A program made the position numbers and the translations under genes. Below are positions 1 through 13,567 of a stretch of DNA of 64,000 nucleotides, one piece after another. Position 1 is the stretch's first letter, and each line of letters opens with the position of its first letter. A model generated the notes under the pieces. That model was not told the DNA's origin and did not search any database. It saw nothing but the letters and a program-made list of their open reading frames with translations. Origin of the DNA: Antedon bifida (taxonomy: Eukaryota > Echinodermata > Crinoidea > Comatulida > Antedonidae); contig OY727095.1 in NCBI GenBank assembly GCA_963402885.1, positions 10,607,001-10,671,000 on the forward strand, given 5' to 3'.

Positions 1-191
1 AAATGTAAATAAAAGTAAATAAATTGTAACGCATGACATTGTCATTAGGTATTTTCTGTTTCAGTCTCAGCTATCTGTTACGAAAACTTACCAAAATTGC
101 TAAATAATTTATTCAGAGATTCAAATTATGTAACTAAAATTGTCCAGACCATTCGACGTCGTACTGTAGGTAGTTGTTTAGGTAAGTTGTT

Positions 192-203
192 GGTTCGAAT
201 CCC
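192..203 (+). repeat. tRNA-like B-box, probable decayed tRNA-derived SINE
   Basis: GGTTCGAATCCC is a perfect RNA polymerase III B-box (T-arm) word. No convincing A box or cloverleaf surrounds it, so a relic of a tRNA-derived SINE is likelier than a tRNA gene. Chance occurrence is possible. Confidence 0.35.
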
Positions 204-1799
204 AGCCAGAAGAAAACCCGCCACCTGATCATAGCATTTTTATTAATTTATTTTATTAATAAATAACAAAAAACTTGATTGCACCAACGCCAACTTAATT
301 TATAAAACACTTTTCCATGCTGAACTGAAATTGTCATGTGCTTTTTGTTTAATGTATAAAATATATGTTTAGGTTGTATACCATTAAGAAGATTTAATAA
401 AGTGATTTACGCAGCTGGTGACTTTATTGAGACCTTTAGTAAAAGTAAATCGATTGAAAAGTTAAATAATTTTAGTGGGATGAGCTTTGTATGAAACAAA
501 TTAAAATTAAACGAGTGACACTTACTGTATTCAAGTGTCTACGTTTCTAGGTCTCTAACGTAATCAATTTAATTCCATCCTGCCATCATTTCATCACGAA
601 TAACTGCTATTAAATTGTAACTTGTCTACCCAGAGTTACGCGGTTAATTCGGTGTTATTAATTCGTCTGTATGCCTATTAAATATATTTAATAGGCATAT
701 AGTAAGCCTGTTAAATTGATTCTTTAAAGAAATAGATAAACAGATATTATTGTACCGATATAATATTGATATTGTACAGCTATAATATTGATATTGTAAT
801 ACTTAAAAAAAAAAATTAGAATACAATTTATGATATATCATTTTTGTAACTAACTTCATCAGCGCGGTCTTCGTACTATTTTGTAATTTCATCTGTTGAA
901 ACCAGTTTGAATATCAATTTTGCAATTTCTAATCTAGTTGGTACAATCTTATCACTTTTGAAATGTCATCTAGTGGGTACATTCAGAGAAGAGTGACATT
1001 ACAATTTTATTTTTCTCTGGCTAGGCCTCACTTATGCCTAGCTCGCTGAGATTTAGGTTACATTGTATTTATGTGTATGTATGTTATATGCGCAATTTTA
1101 AATTTCGCAAAGACTTTCTTCCCTGGTTTAATCTTATCCCTTTTGTAATTTATTCTAAATCACTTTTCTAATTTCATTCAGTGAGCAAAAGTCTTGTATA
1201 CACCTAGTATACATCGCACATCACTTTTACAATAACATACAAGCAATATATATAACCTTTGCAATATTTGCCGCCCTCTGTACAGAATTGGAGCGAGTCG
1301 TGTGTATTTAAATAATCTATAACATTTTATTCGTTGACAATGTTGATCAACATTTTCATTAAAAATTCCAGTTCAAACAATCAAAACTTACGTCAGATTA
1401 ATTATATCAAAGTAATAATGTTTTCCTATTGGTGGATGTTTCTCTCGATGAAGTTGTAATTTAGTAGCGATGCTGAGCTATGTCGTATAGGCTAATGGTA
1501 AATTCAATAGCATATTAACCATGCATATATGCAAAGTAATAAAGTATTATCACAAATTATGTAATTTCACAGTAAATTTGTACTGGTTTAAAATGTGTGT
1601 CCGCATCCTCATTAAAGTGACCCTTATGTAATATTATGTTTGTTCGAATTTATATGTATCAATTAAAGTATTTCCAACACCTATTTTATATGAAAGATAT
1701 TTGTTGTATAGGATGAGGATTATACTAATAACCTCTCACATGTTGGCTTGCAAATTTTGTTCAGCTATGTAAAACGGCTTTAAACTATGTATAAATAGA

Positions 1800-2005
1800 T
1801 TTAAATTATTGCCAGTTCTTATGCTATGACTTTATCCAAATTCCTTCACTTGCACTGATGAAGGGCTAGTGTTGCCCGAAAGCTCTGCTAACATTTCTGG
1901 CTGTTTTACTTTATCGTTTTTATTTAGCTTGTCGCTTTTTTTTTTGTATCTCCATTGAGATCCAGCAACTGATACCCACAGCATTGTCATTTTTCAGTAA
2001 TTTGC
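1800..2005 (+). repeat. Dispersed retroelement relic with hammerhead-like core (Penelope-like?)
   Basis: CTGATGA at 1855-1861 is followed by a GGGC/GCCC stem and GAAA at 1878-1881, then a possible tiny GC-TCT-GC stem and TA. This is the order of a minimal type I hammerhead ribozyme. The text downstream (1905-2005: 'ctggctgttttacttta', 'attgagatcca', 'acagcattgtca', 'taatttgcct') recurs at 40250-40376, so this is an interspersed repeat. Minimal hammerheads are known from Penelope-like retroelements; assignment to that group is inference. Stem I pairs poorly, so this copy is probably inactive. Confidence 0.5.
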
Positions 2006-3664
2006 CTTTAGATTAATAGATTTAAACTACGTTAGAAACGAAAGGTGTGAGCAGTACGCTACATCTTGAAGTAACTGTTACTGAAAAAAAAACATTGTGC
2101 TATGCTGAAGAGTTAATATAAATGTACAAAGTTAAAAAGGGATTTATCAAGACACTGCATGAGACTTCGATATCTTCGTCTTATCACGCCCTTTCAACTG
2201 CCCTCTATATAAATACAAGTCCAGAAAATACGAATCTTCCGAAATCGTTTAAGGTTATTGGTTATCCATAATGATCACTTCCACTTTAAAGAAACTCAAT
2301 TTAAACAAAAGCCTATAGAAACAGGATTTAAATTGGTAGTATACTTGGCCTAAGTAAATGACAAATATATCGAGTGCATGTAAATTATGCATATTAACCG
2401 AGTCAGACCGTTACTTTCTGGCTTTATGACTCAAAAGTATTGGGCAGTGAATTAGTCTAAAGTAGGCCTATAGAAATAACTTCCGGTTTTCTAAGTATAT
2501 GATACACGCAAAGGTATTTTACTAAGGAGTACTTTTAGCATCAAATGTCAAGTGTGTTGTGTTAAGCTTACATATTTGACTGCAAAGTTGATTAATTGAG
2601 ATTCGTATTCCATCAATTGCGCGGTATGTGACGTTTTAAAAGAAGTGACGAAGTTACTTCATTAAAGAGATTGAGGATGATCTTTCAACATTGAATCCCA
2701 GAGATTAAGGATTTAATATAACACACTCTAACAGATGTCAATCCTACATAATTTCTACCATACAATTATGAAATTCACTTCCTCTCAAAGTTAAGTTCAC
2801 CAGACATTGTTATAATAAGAGATGTGCATACTGGAAAGGTACGTACGTTGTTTTTTTTTCATACTTGATAGTTATATCTCTAACTATAAGTTTAATCACA
2901 TTTTTATAGAACCACAAATTATATAACTTTTTAGTAATTTTGATGGTGTATTTTATCCTATGAATTTGTGGAATAGAGACAGAAACACAGCTTGGCATTA
3001 TACTAGTGATAGGCCTCCAGAAAACATCTTTCCCCGTTGAACAGCATAGATATTTTAAACCCTAGCGGGAATCAAATAAATAGAAAAAATATATATATAT
3101 AATAAACAATACGTTTCTAATCTTCAAAATATCTTCAAGGTCTTTAATATTACTCAGTAATTTGTTGACATTGCTACACATGTTCATCATTCGGAAAACT
3201 TCAATAATACCGCGAACTATGTGTTGCCGGTAGTTCACAGATATGATATGACTTCTATGACCTTCAAACAAATTACATATTTGCTATATATACACTATCA
3301 CTACTTAGAAGTTACAAATATAATATTCTATTCATAGTTACATTATTCGCTTTCAATAAATAAACAGAAAATGAAGTAAAATGACATTTATAATAGAACA
3401 AATTAATACTACCCTATTACCTATATGTTATTGTTTTCTTCCTTTCTTATGAATAATATAGACTCCTAGTTTTGCTTGTTAGAAAAAAATGTTTAAGTGG
3501 TTTTTTATTTGTTTTATTAGGCCTATACTAACATTAGAGCAAAGCTTTCTATATCAGATAAAATTGTCTATTGTTTCATTTTATCTACAAAATATCTTTA
3601 AAAAAATTCTGCTACGATACATGGAGGTATAAATTAGCCTCAAAGTACGGTACACCGTTTTACT

Positions 3665-4055
3665 TTTCTTCTGTAACGCTAGCTATCATCTATCAGAGCC
3701 ATCTGCTGTCTCTATGGGACAAACGCCCTCTATATAGAAAAAGAGCGCCACCAGTAAATACTTCTACATACAAACTTTGGAGATAATGACAAGTTTGTGT
3801 TAATATTGGTACTTTTACGAATCATTCATCGGTACACCGTGTTTAGGCTTGAAGATAGCTTTCTGTTACTGTACTGTTTCTAAGCCTCAGAGCAGACGAG
3901 TGAAATGTCCTGCTCATATGTGAATATATGCTGTCTCTATGCAAAGCGCCCTCTATATCAAAGAACAGCGCCACCAGTGAGAATAATATACTTTGTATAT
4001 TATCAAACGTTTTTGTTGCTGTTGGTACTTGGATAGTACGAATCACAAGACATGT
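3665..4055 (+). repeat. Diverged tandem duplication, unit ~225 bp
   Basis: Two successive segments share an ordered series of words: 'tgctgtctctatg', then 'gccctctatat', then 'gcgccaccagt', then 'ttggtact', then 'tacgaatca'. The first set starts near 3700 and the second near 3929. Between the matches the copies differ considerably, so the duplication is old. No coding function is supported. Confidence 0.6.
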
Positions 4056-5310
4056 ATTTAAATTGCATACATGCGATGTATCAAATGATGCGATAATTGT
4101 GATTTTGATAAAATATATATAATCTATAAAACACTTTTAGACATTGTATTGTATAATTCCACTCCTAACGGTGTGATGTTCATAGAAAAACAGAACACAT
4201 GACACACTTTATTGTATTTCTGCTGTACTTTCCTATTTTCTGATAGAAAATGAACATTCGTTGTGGTATGTTTGGGTAAGGTACGGTTTTGTTATAGTAA
4301 TATGAACGCAATTGTTATTTCTATTTATGGGTTTATTTTCATTATTATTGACTTACATACCCATAGTGATAGAAAACACATGTATGTATATACACATTTT
4401 ATCAACAGATATTTGTGTATTTCATATTGAGCTCGTACCTATCTTTTATCCAGACCAAACTAAACTTACCAAAAAAAACAAAAAACAAAAAAACAAAACA
4501 AACAAAAAACAACGATCGTTATTTACGACTTTGAATATAGGCCTATGTATGCCCCTGATAGTAGTTTTTAATAAAGTATTTAAAAGATTATCCTGTAATT
4601 ATATCGATAATTTGAAGTGATATTAGAAGCTCATCTTTCTGTTTGCGAAAGGATGAGACTTATTAAAATACACCTTAAGGAATGGTCTCTGGTGTGTTGT
4701 TTAAATTTCTTCAATAACAATCTCATTCAAAATAATGGACGGTCTCTGTTATTTATATTAGTATTCTAAACGTCCGGCTTTGAATTAATGATGGAGTCAG
4801 TTAAGCGTTCCTGTAATGCTACCGACACTATTATGGTAATAGCATACAACGGCTGAGAAATGCCGATGACTCAAGGCCTACAAGTAGGACTAAAGTTTGT
4901 GCAAAAAAAAAGCAAAACAGAAACGTAGACAATTTACAAGAAAATGAACTTCAATCACACCTTACCTCATAAGAAATGTATGACAGCTGAAGATATGTGT
5001 GTGTTTATGACGTTAAGCTTTTACATTAAAATACAAAAAGAAAGATCAACCGGCGTTTGAAAATCGTCTTGCAAGGAAGGGATGGCGATAAATATATTAA
5101 TACGCCATCTGGTTCGCCTGTGACGGCAAATCGATTTTCTGATCACAGATTATACTGGATTTAAAATGTATAAAAGTAGACCTTTATAATGCATAATATT
5201 AATATTTTAAAAAAAAGGTTTTGGAGAGATTTAAATGGTGTAGTGTAGTTTATAATATGCAGTTTATCTTTGAAGCAGCCTATTTTCCACGTATAATAAA
5301 ACTAATTTTA

Positions 5311-5471
5311 AAGCTCTGTCTACACTATCAAACTAGTTTGACAAAAAAAGTGTGGTGTGCCCAAATATGGTAGTGATATGACCAATATGGCAGTGATATG
5401 ACATCATCATGTCCATATATGGGCACATCACATTTTTTGTCACATAAAGTTTTATAGGGTGGACGGAGCTT
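5311..5471. mobile_element. MITE family A, copy 1 (fullest copy)
   Basis: Terminal inverted repeats AAGCTCTGTCTACACTATCA and its slightly diverged complement ending GAGCTT enclose a nearly palindromic body. The body carries 'gcccaaatatggtagtgatatgacatcat' and, in reverse sense, 'ccatatatgggcacatcaca'. Other copies are flanked by TA, suggesting a TA target as in Tc1/mariner-derived MITEs. No transposase is encoded. Further copies lie near 22188, 27957, 32117, 43119, 45348 and 52086. Confidence 0.85.
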
Positions 5472-6370
5472 AATTTATATGTTTTGTGTTAAATGAAAGA
5501 TTTTACTGCCTACTAAAATAAGTCTATGCTAAACAAATTTAGAATATGTCGAAACAATAACGTATGAATACCATTTAAGAAATAAATTTAAAAACATGTT
5601 TCGTATAATAGAAATTACACTTTCTCTAGTTAAAACGCATGGCAGGGTAGATTGATTACGCCCTGTTGGAGACATACCTTATTCATCCAGCCAAAGCTAT
5701 TTCTTCACACAAGTCGATTATCCACTCCTTCATTCCATCCATCCGTTAACAAATGATTTTAAGTAAGTGGTTTTTGTTGTTTTCCTGAGCTTCTGCTGTC
5801 GTCATTTTGGAACGGTTTATCAACTATCCGTCAGGCTTCTCACCATTTTAACTCATGTTTCTTTTTCCATTTCCATTTTTGTTGTTAAGCGATTTGATGC
5901 TTTGCACAATATTTAAAACTACTTTAATGGTTTAAGATGTGTATTGCATATTTTATGTAAAAAAGATATTGGTATGAATGAATAAGAATACACATAATGA
6001 TCTAGAAGTATAGCCAATGTTTTTATTTCACTTGTTTCACAAAATATAACAATAATGATAGCAACAAAGTCAATAGTATTCACAATACAAGAAAACCGTA
6101 GTATCTACACATGTACAATATCAACAATTACAGCTAAATTTCATTTGGTCTATTTTAGGAACCATGTCAAAATTATTCTACCGAAGTTACTAAATTGTGT
6201 TTACTTTTAACCTATTTATACAATCATTTAGCAAGCTGTTTCGGATAATCAAACTAATGAGTACATAAACTTCCATATTGAAACCAATTAAAAACACACG
6301 TTAAAAATACACGTACATTATGTAATTACCGCAGTACCTACAATAGAATAGTTTTGACATGATCCTGTAA

Positions 6371-6597
6371 CTTTGGTCCCCACTATGACGCAATTAAGGA
6401 CACGGACAGCAGACACGAAGTATCGACGCAATGTACCGTAAGAACATCACCTTGCGCGTGACGTCACAAGTGGCGAAAACCGAACACCATTTTTTTGCGT
6501 TGCGTACGGTACGTCGCAAAACTGTTGATTCAACTTGTCGTAAGAGAGGGAGCAGAATTTATTGATACGTTGCGTATTCTTCTAGTGGGAACAAAGC
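6371..6597. mobile_element. Inverted-repeat element, related to the 7495 element
   Basis: The left end 'ctttggtccccacta' and right end 'tagtgggaacaaag' are imperfect inverted repeats and resemble the ends of the 7495-7620 element. The interior is unusually GC-rich (cgtgacgtcac, gcgttgcgtacggtacgtcgc). There is no open frame of note, so a non-autonomous DNA transposon relic is likely. Confidence 0.5.
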
Positions 6598-7494
6598 TTT
6601 AAACAGAAATTACATTAGTTTACTTATAGAATACCTCAACAAAAAAAAGTGTAGACATATAGTCTGTTTGAATTCCATAACTTAACTATTAGATGACGTC
6701 TCCTCGTAACGGTTTGCACATAAACCAGGACTGGAAGTCATCGTAACAATGGTTATAGTTTGATTAAATAATAAAACACGTGACTTTGTCAATTCAATTT
6801 GGTATTCTCAAACGTGTACTCAAAAATATTTGATTAAGAGTAATATAGATTGGAAATTATATAATATTATGTGATATCAATTCGACGTTCGTTTTGGTTA
6901 CGGCATAAAACATATTTTAAAAACAAAGAATAAATAAACACCTAAATGTCTGGAGTAATAATTGTTTTCTTATATAAGAACTCTATCCAGGCTGAAATTA
7001 GTCAAAATAAATTACGGATGGAATAAATGATTTTATCATTCAAAAACAAATTGATTAATCATACAATAATCATCATATAATTACAGTAAGTTCGATTACC
7101 TGTAAGGTACGAATTAAATATTAAAATATTTTAAGGCTAACATTTGATAAAAAATGTCTTAGGTAGCATGGATAAGATTTAAATGCGTCGTCTTATCCTT
7201 AATTCCATTAATATTGGTGTGACATAAGTATACTAAAAGAATGTTTAATTTGAATTTAAATTTTTTAATACTCTTAAAAGAGTAATTTCAGCCCATAAAT
7301 GTCTCAAAAGTGTGATTCAAGTTTTAACATTCCAAATAAAAACTCACAATGATTTCACATATTCACACCAAGTGGCTTGTATCACAGAACTGAGGATAAA
7401 TAAAATATTTACTATTCTCACTCTACCCCACCCCTATACTTAGAAATTTGCCAATGATAACCATAAGCGGATTCATTCAATTAACCTTCTGGAA

Positions 7495-7620
7495 GCTTGG
7501 TTCCTACTAGTTGACCAATGACAAGCGAGAGTTTGGATGATCCACCATGTTGTAATTGGTCAAATTACTTGCGTTGCGCTTACGAACGTACTTGCATTGT
7601 CATCATAGTAGGAACCAAGC
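7495..7620. mobile_element. 126-bp MITE with perfect 15-bp terminal inverted repeats
   Basis: GCTTGGTTCCTACTA at 7495-7509 is exactly complementary to TAGTAGGAACCAAGC at 7606-7620. The short interior is noncoding. Related, more diverged ends occur at 6371-6597 and 26124-26285, so a small family is present. Confidence 0.75.
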
Positions 7621-7934
7621 GTAAAGGTGGCAATCCTGCGTGTTGTTAAGATAGCCCAGATACATCAGTGCGAGAAATTGTGTTTGTGGAAAACGATTTT
7701 CCATACTCTACGAATATTTGTGGCTGTCAATTTACCCTTTTCTTGCCAGAATAATAAAAAGCAAACATAAAAAATTACGAATTGTATATATGAATATATC
7801 GATGGATTCCAGAATGTAAATGGAGAGAGGTACTATCAACAGATAATTATTGGTACTCTCTTCTTCATCGTTTGTTGATGGCTTTTACAAAATCCAATGT
7901 ATTTGATTTATTTTGTTTGTATTATGTATCATAC

Positions 7935-7972
7935 AGTTTGTCTGAAATAAAAGTTGAACTGAATTGAATTAG
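7935..7972 (+). repeat. Retroelement-like 3' tail with GAATT repeats
   Basis: An AATAAA-type signal (gaaataaaagttgaac) runs into tgaattgaattag. Similar 'aataaa...ttgaattg' tails occur near 14712-14745 and 50638-50660, consistent with 3' ends of non-LTR retroelements or SINEs. Only the tails are recognised. Confidence 0.4.
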
Positions 7973-9310
7973 TGTTCTGTAAAGTAGAACAATCAGTAAG
8001 AGTTGAGTAAGAGTTTATTTACCGGAACTCAACCATTGGTGTAATAGTGAATCGTCGACGCTAGTTGCAGCGATAAAATTAACGGTATTGTTAATTATCT
8101 TATGTTACTGATATATGCCTATTCTGAACTAGTTTGGCATATTTCTAAACTAGTTTTATGTTGTGTTATAATTCCTTTGGGTGAAGTAAACCACAGCTTT
8201 TATTACATTCCTACATTTGTACATCATTTGTATTGTACGATCGAACTTTTAGCATAACAGAGGATACTATGTTAAATTAGTCAACATTCTGTGTACACAC
8301 CATTATCCTCCCAATGTTCAGCAGGATGGCCCTATAGTTTGGAACTTTGATCTTTTCTTTATTTACAAATACGGTATATACAAATGATTTCAGAGTCCGA
8401 CGATAGAATTTAATGTAAGTAATGCACAAATTTACATGTTTATTCCAAAAGCAGTCTTTTAACAGAGCTTTATAACAACCAAATGTCAAATGCACCGAGT
8501 CGTCACATCTTTCACTTCAAGAATTCATGAACAGAGTAACATTTGTCCCGTACTAGTTTGGTCACAGTCATATTTCTCTGTCATCAATACTATATATATT
8601 ATTATACATATATGCCTAAACCATATATTTAAAAACGTCTATGTCAGTAGTCGGGTCAGTTAGCCGTGTCGTAGCGATAGTCAACCAAATTTGACGCATA
8701 ATAGTTTAGATACAGTAGAAAGTTAGATTTCTTCGGAAAACCCTATTAATTTAAACCCTAATCGTTTAACGAATGAGGTAAAATAAAAATAATTGTCATA
8801 ACACTACGGCAATATAATCCCAATTTAGTGGGCACTCATAAGGGGGACACTTCAACAGGTTCTATTATACACTATTTACCCTATTGTTTGTGTCGGGTCA
8901 ACGTCATGTCTCGAGTCTGTAGGCGTAAAATATGAATAATTCTTAAAAAGCTTACACTTTTTTGTAGGCCTTTATATCATGATTGCTTTGTTTAACCGTA
9001 ATAAGATGGAATCATTTGCTTAATAATTTGCTCTACCATGTTTAAATAAGCCACATTTTTCGTATAGCTAGGGAAGTTTTGGGTCTAATCTATAGGTTCA
9101 AGACGTCTTTATAATTAAAATCTGTCCTGTTTTAAAAATGTGAATACTACAAACTTATACGTAAAATGAATGGTATTTTACAGTGAATTTACATATAACT
9201 AATGTGTATAATAATGGATTACATTTTGTACTGATACCACAAAAACCAAAACCCATCTTTTTATCTTAATTATACACGTGTTTCTGCAGCATTTGCGTGT
9301 ATTATTTCAC

Positions 9311-10031
9311 TTAAATCTGCTGTGGCTTTGGGCTACCAGATTCATGACGAACGCTTCGTATGCTCGTCAACCGCGTTGCTCTACTTGTAGTATTATATCG
9401 TCCAACAACGCTCCTTCGTGAATACATTGTTTTCTCATCGGGATCTCTCTGAACAAAACTCGAGGATCCAAGGCTCAATTTTGACACGCAGGGGAAAGCT
9501 CGGTAGAAACAGCGTCTGAAATTCTCGCTGAGAAACGCGTACAGAAATGGGTTAAGCGCGCTATTCATGGCACCCAGAAAACGCCCGGCGCGTGATATAA
9601 TACGTATCTGATTAAACGATAGATAAGGAAGGTAATTCAACGCGACTAACACGTCGTGAAAGTGATATGTGAACCAGCAGGCCGCGAAACAAATGACAAC
9701 AATGAGAATCATCACTGCTATCTTTCTACGCATGAACATTTGCGTGGCGACAACTTCAGTGTCACCGTACTGAGGACTAAAACTATGCCACAACAATTTT
9801 GCCATTCGTCCGTAACAGACGCCGATAACTACAAGAGGAGCAACGTAGAAAGTTAACGTGTACGAGATATTGTAGTAAGCTTTTGCTTCAGCATGAGGCC
9901 ACATTTCAATACACATTGTCCACGAACCATCAGGTAATTCAATAGATGTATTATAGATTATGACTGGGACCTGTGTGGTACAGGCAATTAACCAAATACA
10001 TGCTAAAATCACCACCGAAGACCTCAACGTT
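9311..10031 (-). CDS. Class A (rhodopsin-family) peptide-type GPCR, exon 2 (ICL2 to C-terminus)
   Basis: Second and last exon of a receptor whose first exon is at 28597-29006. The acceptor (a pyrimidine run ending cttttcag) lies just upstream of 10031, and the split Arg codon (AG|A) rejoins in frame, giving 376 residues in total. This exon encodes TM4, an extracellular loop with a disulfide-type Cys (TMCIEMW), TM5 with APLVVIGVCYGRM, TM6 following RRKIAVMIL, TM7 with NPFLY (NPxxY), and a C-tail beginning SENFRRCFYRAFPC. TM6 reads ACWFTYHF, so the usual CWxP proline (6.50) is Thr. The overall pattern recalls kisspeptin, galanin and allatostatin-A type receptors, but I cannot fix the ligand. 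The family transduces neuropeptide signals through heterotrimeric G proteins at the plasma membrane. The Ser/Thr/Arg-rich tail could be phosphorylated (inference). Stop at 9311. Confidence 0.9.
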
Positions 10032-10484
10032 CTGAAAAGAAAAAGAGACACATTCGATTAATATACAAAGAGATTAGTAGTAATACAGTTTATTAATATC
10101 AATGATACATGTGCTTTCAGTAAATCAACAAATGATATGCAAATTCGCGTTTACACGATAAAAATAAAATATTTGAAAAAAAGAGTGATTCGTGGCGAAT
10201 CTGGAGCTCGGCGCACCCCAGTGACATTTCGGGAAAAACATACAAACAAGATTCTGAGAGAATGGATAAAATATTAGGCCTACATTATGTTATGTTCTCT
10301 CCCTCATTAAACAGTCTTAGATCTACGGCACTTAACGAAGTGTGAGCCCCACTAAAAAGTGTTTAATATTAGATAACATTTTATAGAGGCACTCAGGAAA
10401 AACGAAACTGAAGATACTAATGTATCCTGCACAGATTACGGTTCTAAAATATCGTTTGATAACATTTATCACGATTAAATTTAT

Positions 10485-10612
10485 TTACACAATAAAAGAA
10501 GAATAAAAAGAAGTAAATTAAGAAGAAAAGAAGAAAAAGAAGAAGAAAAGGAAAAAGAAAAAGGAAGAAAAAGAAAAAAGAAGAAAAATAAAAAAGAAGA
10601 TGAAGAAAAAAG
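10485..10612. repeat. Polypurine (GAA/AAG-rich) tract
   Basis: About 125 bases are almost entirely A and G on the plus strand (aagaagaa, gaaaaagaag and similar). The complementary pyrimidine strand makes Phe/Leu/Ser-rich spurious frames. Such homopurine tracts can adopt triplex DNA. Confidence 0.85.
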
Positions 10613-13567
10613 ACCCCCCACCCAATCAAACAATATTGGAGCATGAACCAATTGAGTGATAGTATCATTGGAAGTAAACTGTATATTCTCCATTGATGAT
10701 CGTCCATTGATTATTTCGCATTTTTACATCTGAACTTTTCGCGTAAATATTTCTAAACATTAATATTGTATATTTTATATATTATGTATTATAATGGTAC
10801 AATGGTTATTTAAACGATATTCGATGTCCATGGCGTGTTAGAAAAATAATAATGTTATAAATTTGCTTTGAAATAGTTTTAATAGTTTGCCTATTTTTAT
10901 ACTGTATAAACAAAGATTTTGTTGTTCTTTTGTTTCGTTATCTAATTTTAACTTAATGTAGCACTTGGCATTGAACATTTCCAAATGTGTTATTTTTACA
11001 ATGTTTGTAAAGAATAAAAGTGATAAAATATCTTGTATTTTTGTACATGTGGATGTTGAAAATGAAAACATCTTGAAAATGCCAAATAAACGTCTGAAAT
11101 TGGACAAATGATGTGCAAGTTTTAATATTGAACAATAAACATAAAGCATGCAAACACGTTGTGAAATTAATTTGATAATAATAAAATATTGGTGTACGCG
11201 TTGAATGCCATTGAGGTCAATTTAGATGGATGAGTTTAATTTGGGTTGCTAATGTAATGTATAATATTGCCTACACAATCTTACAAGATATGCCTAATTG
11301 AACACGATATGAGAATACAGTACTAATATATAAATATAATTGTTAATATAATAAAGGCGTCTATTAGACATTGGGCGTTGCCAAAGTGACAGCGTGACAC
11401 AATTCATGCGACAGTCACTGTGAAAGCATGCAAGCACCTAAAGCTAATTTAATAATAAAATAAATATATAGCATTATGTCTTATATTTATAAGGTTAATT
11501 GGATTGATGGGTTTAATGTTAATGTACTGTATGACCTACAAAAATACTATAATATTGTTAACAAGTTATAATGTACAGTATACAATGAATAAAACAACCA
11601 AAGTTATGCTGGTCTATTTATAGAGACTGTGTACTTTGTTTCATCTGCTCTATCAGATTGTTAGGCCCGTTTGATGCCCTTGCATATACATATCTTTGTC
11701 ACTACCAATATCTACAGTTTTTTCTAGTTTAATAAGCTCAAGCTCGTAAAACAACAAAGTTGGAAACACTTTTTCAAAGGCGTAAAGATCAGTTCAAGTT
11801 TAGTAAAATTATTTTTTGAATTTTTCTACATCTTCCGGTAAGACTAGAATAGAAGATATCAAAGAAGTGGATCAAAGAGGAACTCACTTGTTCCGCAAGT
11901 TTGTTTACTTGGTAGGCGTCATTTTAAATAATTTAATCCTCGGCTAATTTACTATTCAATCTACTGTAGTATATATATATCTCTCTTTTTTGAACCTTTT
12001 CATATATCAGAAAAATACGAGGAACATTCACATTCACTCTTGAATATTTTTATATAAAAAATCCACTGTAGGCCAACATGTCCGAAAGGTTTACATTGAA
12101 TCAAAATGAGTAAATCTATCACTTACTTCGTGTGTATCTTTGAATAAGCGTTGAAACGTTACAGCAAAGCAATTTTACAGAAACGTTATCTTTTCAAGTG
12201 AAGGAAAGAAACAAACGTTATAAGTTATATACACTAATTTCGTTTGTATCTCTTTATAAAGATAGGTTTAGAGTTATAATGTTGTTGCACATCTTGTGAA
12301 AAACGGGGTAAATACAGTATGCAGCTACAGTTACACCTGCTAATTGTACATACAATGATTTGTTTAGCATATTCCACAACGCAAACCATTTTAATTGAAT
12401 TTGGATTTCGACAATTTTAAAAATTGCCACGGCCATCTAACATACATCATGCAAGGGATGAAATGACATCTAACAAAATAGGGGATTTCACTTCACTTAC
12501 TTGCGATTTATTAAAGGATTTGTTGGACCAGTTCTTGGGTTTAGTATGTCAGGCTGGTGTCCCCATCTGGAAAAATACATAGCTTAGACCTTAGACCGAA
12601 AATATCAAACTTGGGGAGATCACAGTTTTAACTTACGCTATTCTTGCTTAATGTCTATATTTATTATTCATGATTAATAAAGTAATGAAAAGGTGATACA
12701 GCTTATAATGATAAAGCTTTAGATATAATATTCTCTTTATTTTGAGCTTTTCTATAAAATATAAAATTATTTAAATTAGGCGTTAATTGCTTTTGTGTGG
12801 AAGGAATCACTTTGTGGGGATGTAAATTTATTTTTAGATTGCTATCCGTGCTACCATGCCCATGTTTTTTTATATGTAAATTATATGGAAAGTTATAATA
12901 AATAAACAAAATCAAACACGCAATGTTATAATGATAATTAATATTTACGAGACATTAAAAAACAAATTATGGTGATTTGATTTTCTATATATAAAGTTGT
13001 ATTTTATTATCCTAACTTGCAATTCAAATTGACTTTGTAATTGTTATATACACATTTTAGTTAATGTAAATATATTAATTTATATGTTAAAAACCAATAA
13101 AAAATAAACCTACACAATGTTACAATCTTTTATTATACATTTAAAATTTTGCAATCTATTTTTATACTGTATATATTCTATGGATATGCAAATTAAGATT
13201 GTCGTTATATATGGCATACATAACAAAATGTGACAGTACTGAAATAATAACATGTTTTTTTAACACAGTTATATGTCTCAACGGATATAGTATCATGAAC
13301 ACTATGAAGTATTCCTAAAGGGTATTAAACCAGTGTACATCCACTTCATCTATGCACACGACACGCATAACAATTGAAATAGAGGCTATAAGTCATGTGG
13401 CATACAGTAGGTGACGTCATCTATCATAAAGACAATTATTATTAGTACAGTAGTTACCAAACTCCAAGATTTGTCTAGACTTTTATATGATAAGGCCCTA
13501 TTAGAATATATACAGTAAGGCCATATTATTGGATTGAAAATAACTAGAGGGTACGCTTGCGCTTGCT

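Larger units (their letters stand above)
1..9310. other. Gene-free stretch downstream of the GPCR gene
   Basis: I see no exon with coding character and splice sites here. Open frames are short, low-complexity and unsupported. The stretch holds scattered repeat relics listed separately: a tRNA-like B box near 192, a Penelope-like/hammerhead relic near 1855, a diverged tandem duplication at 3665-4055, and inverted-repeat elements at 5311-5471, 6371-6597 and 7495-7620. The remainder is AT-rich DNA in which I recognise nothing. Confidence 0.7.

Noticed and set aside
4312..4620. 102-codon plus frame with hydrophobic start and Lys/Asn-rich tail
   Set aside because: The tail comes from an A-rich simple repeat (4470-4515); no family resemblance or gene context.
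10444..10707. 87- and 70-codon Phe/Leu-rich minus frames resembling membrane proteins
   Set aside because: Translation of a polypurine/polypyrimidine tract; no other coding character.
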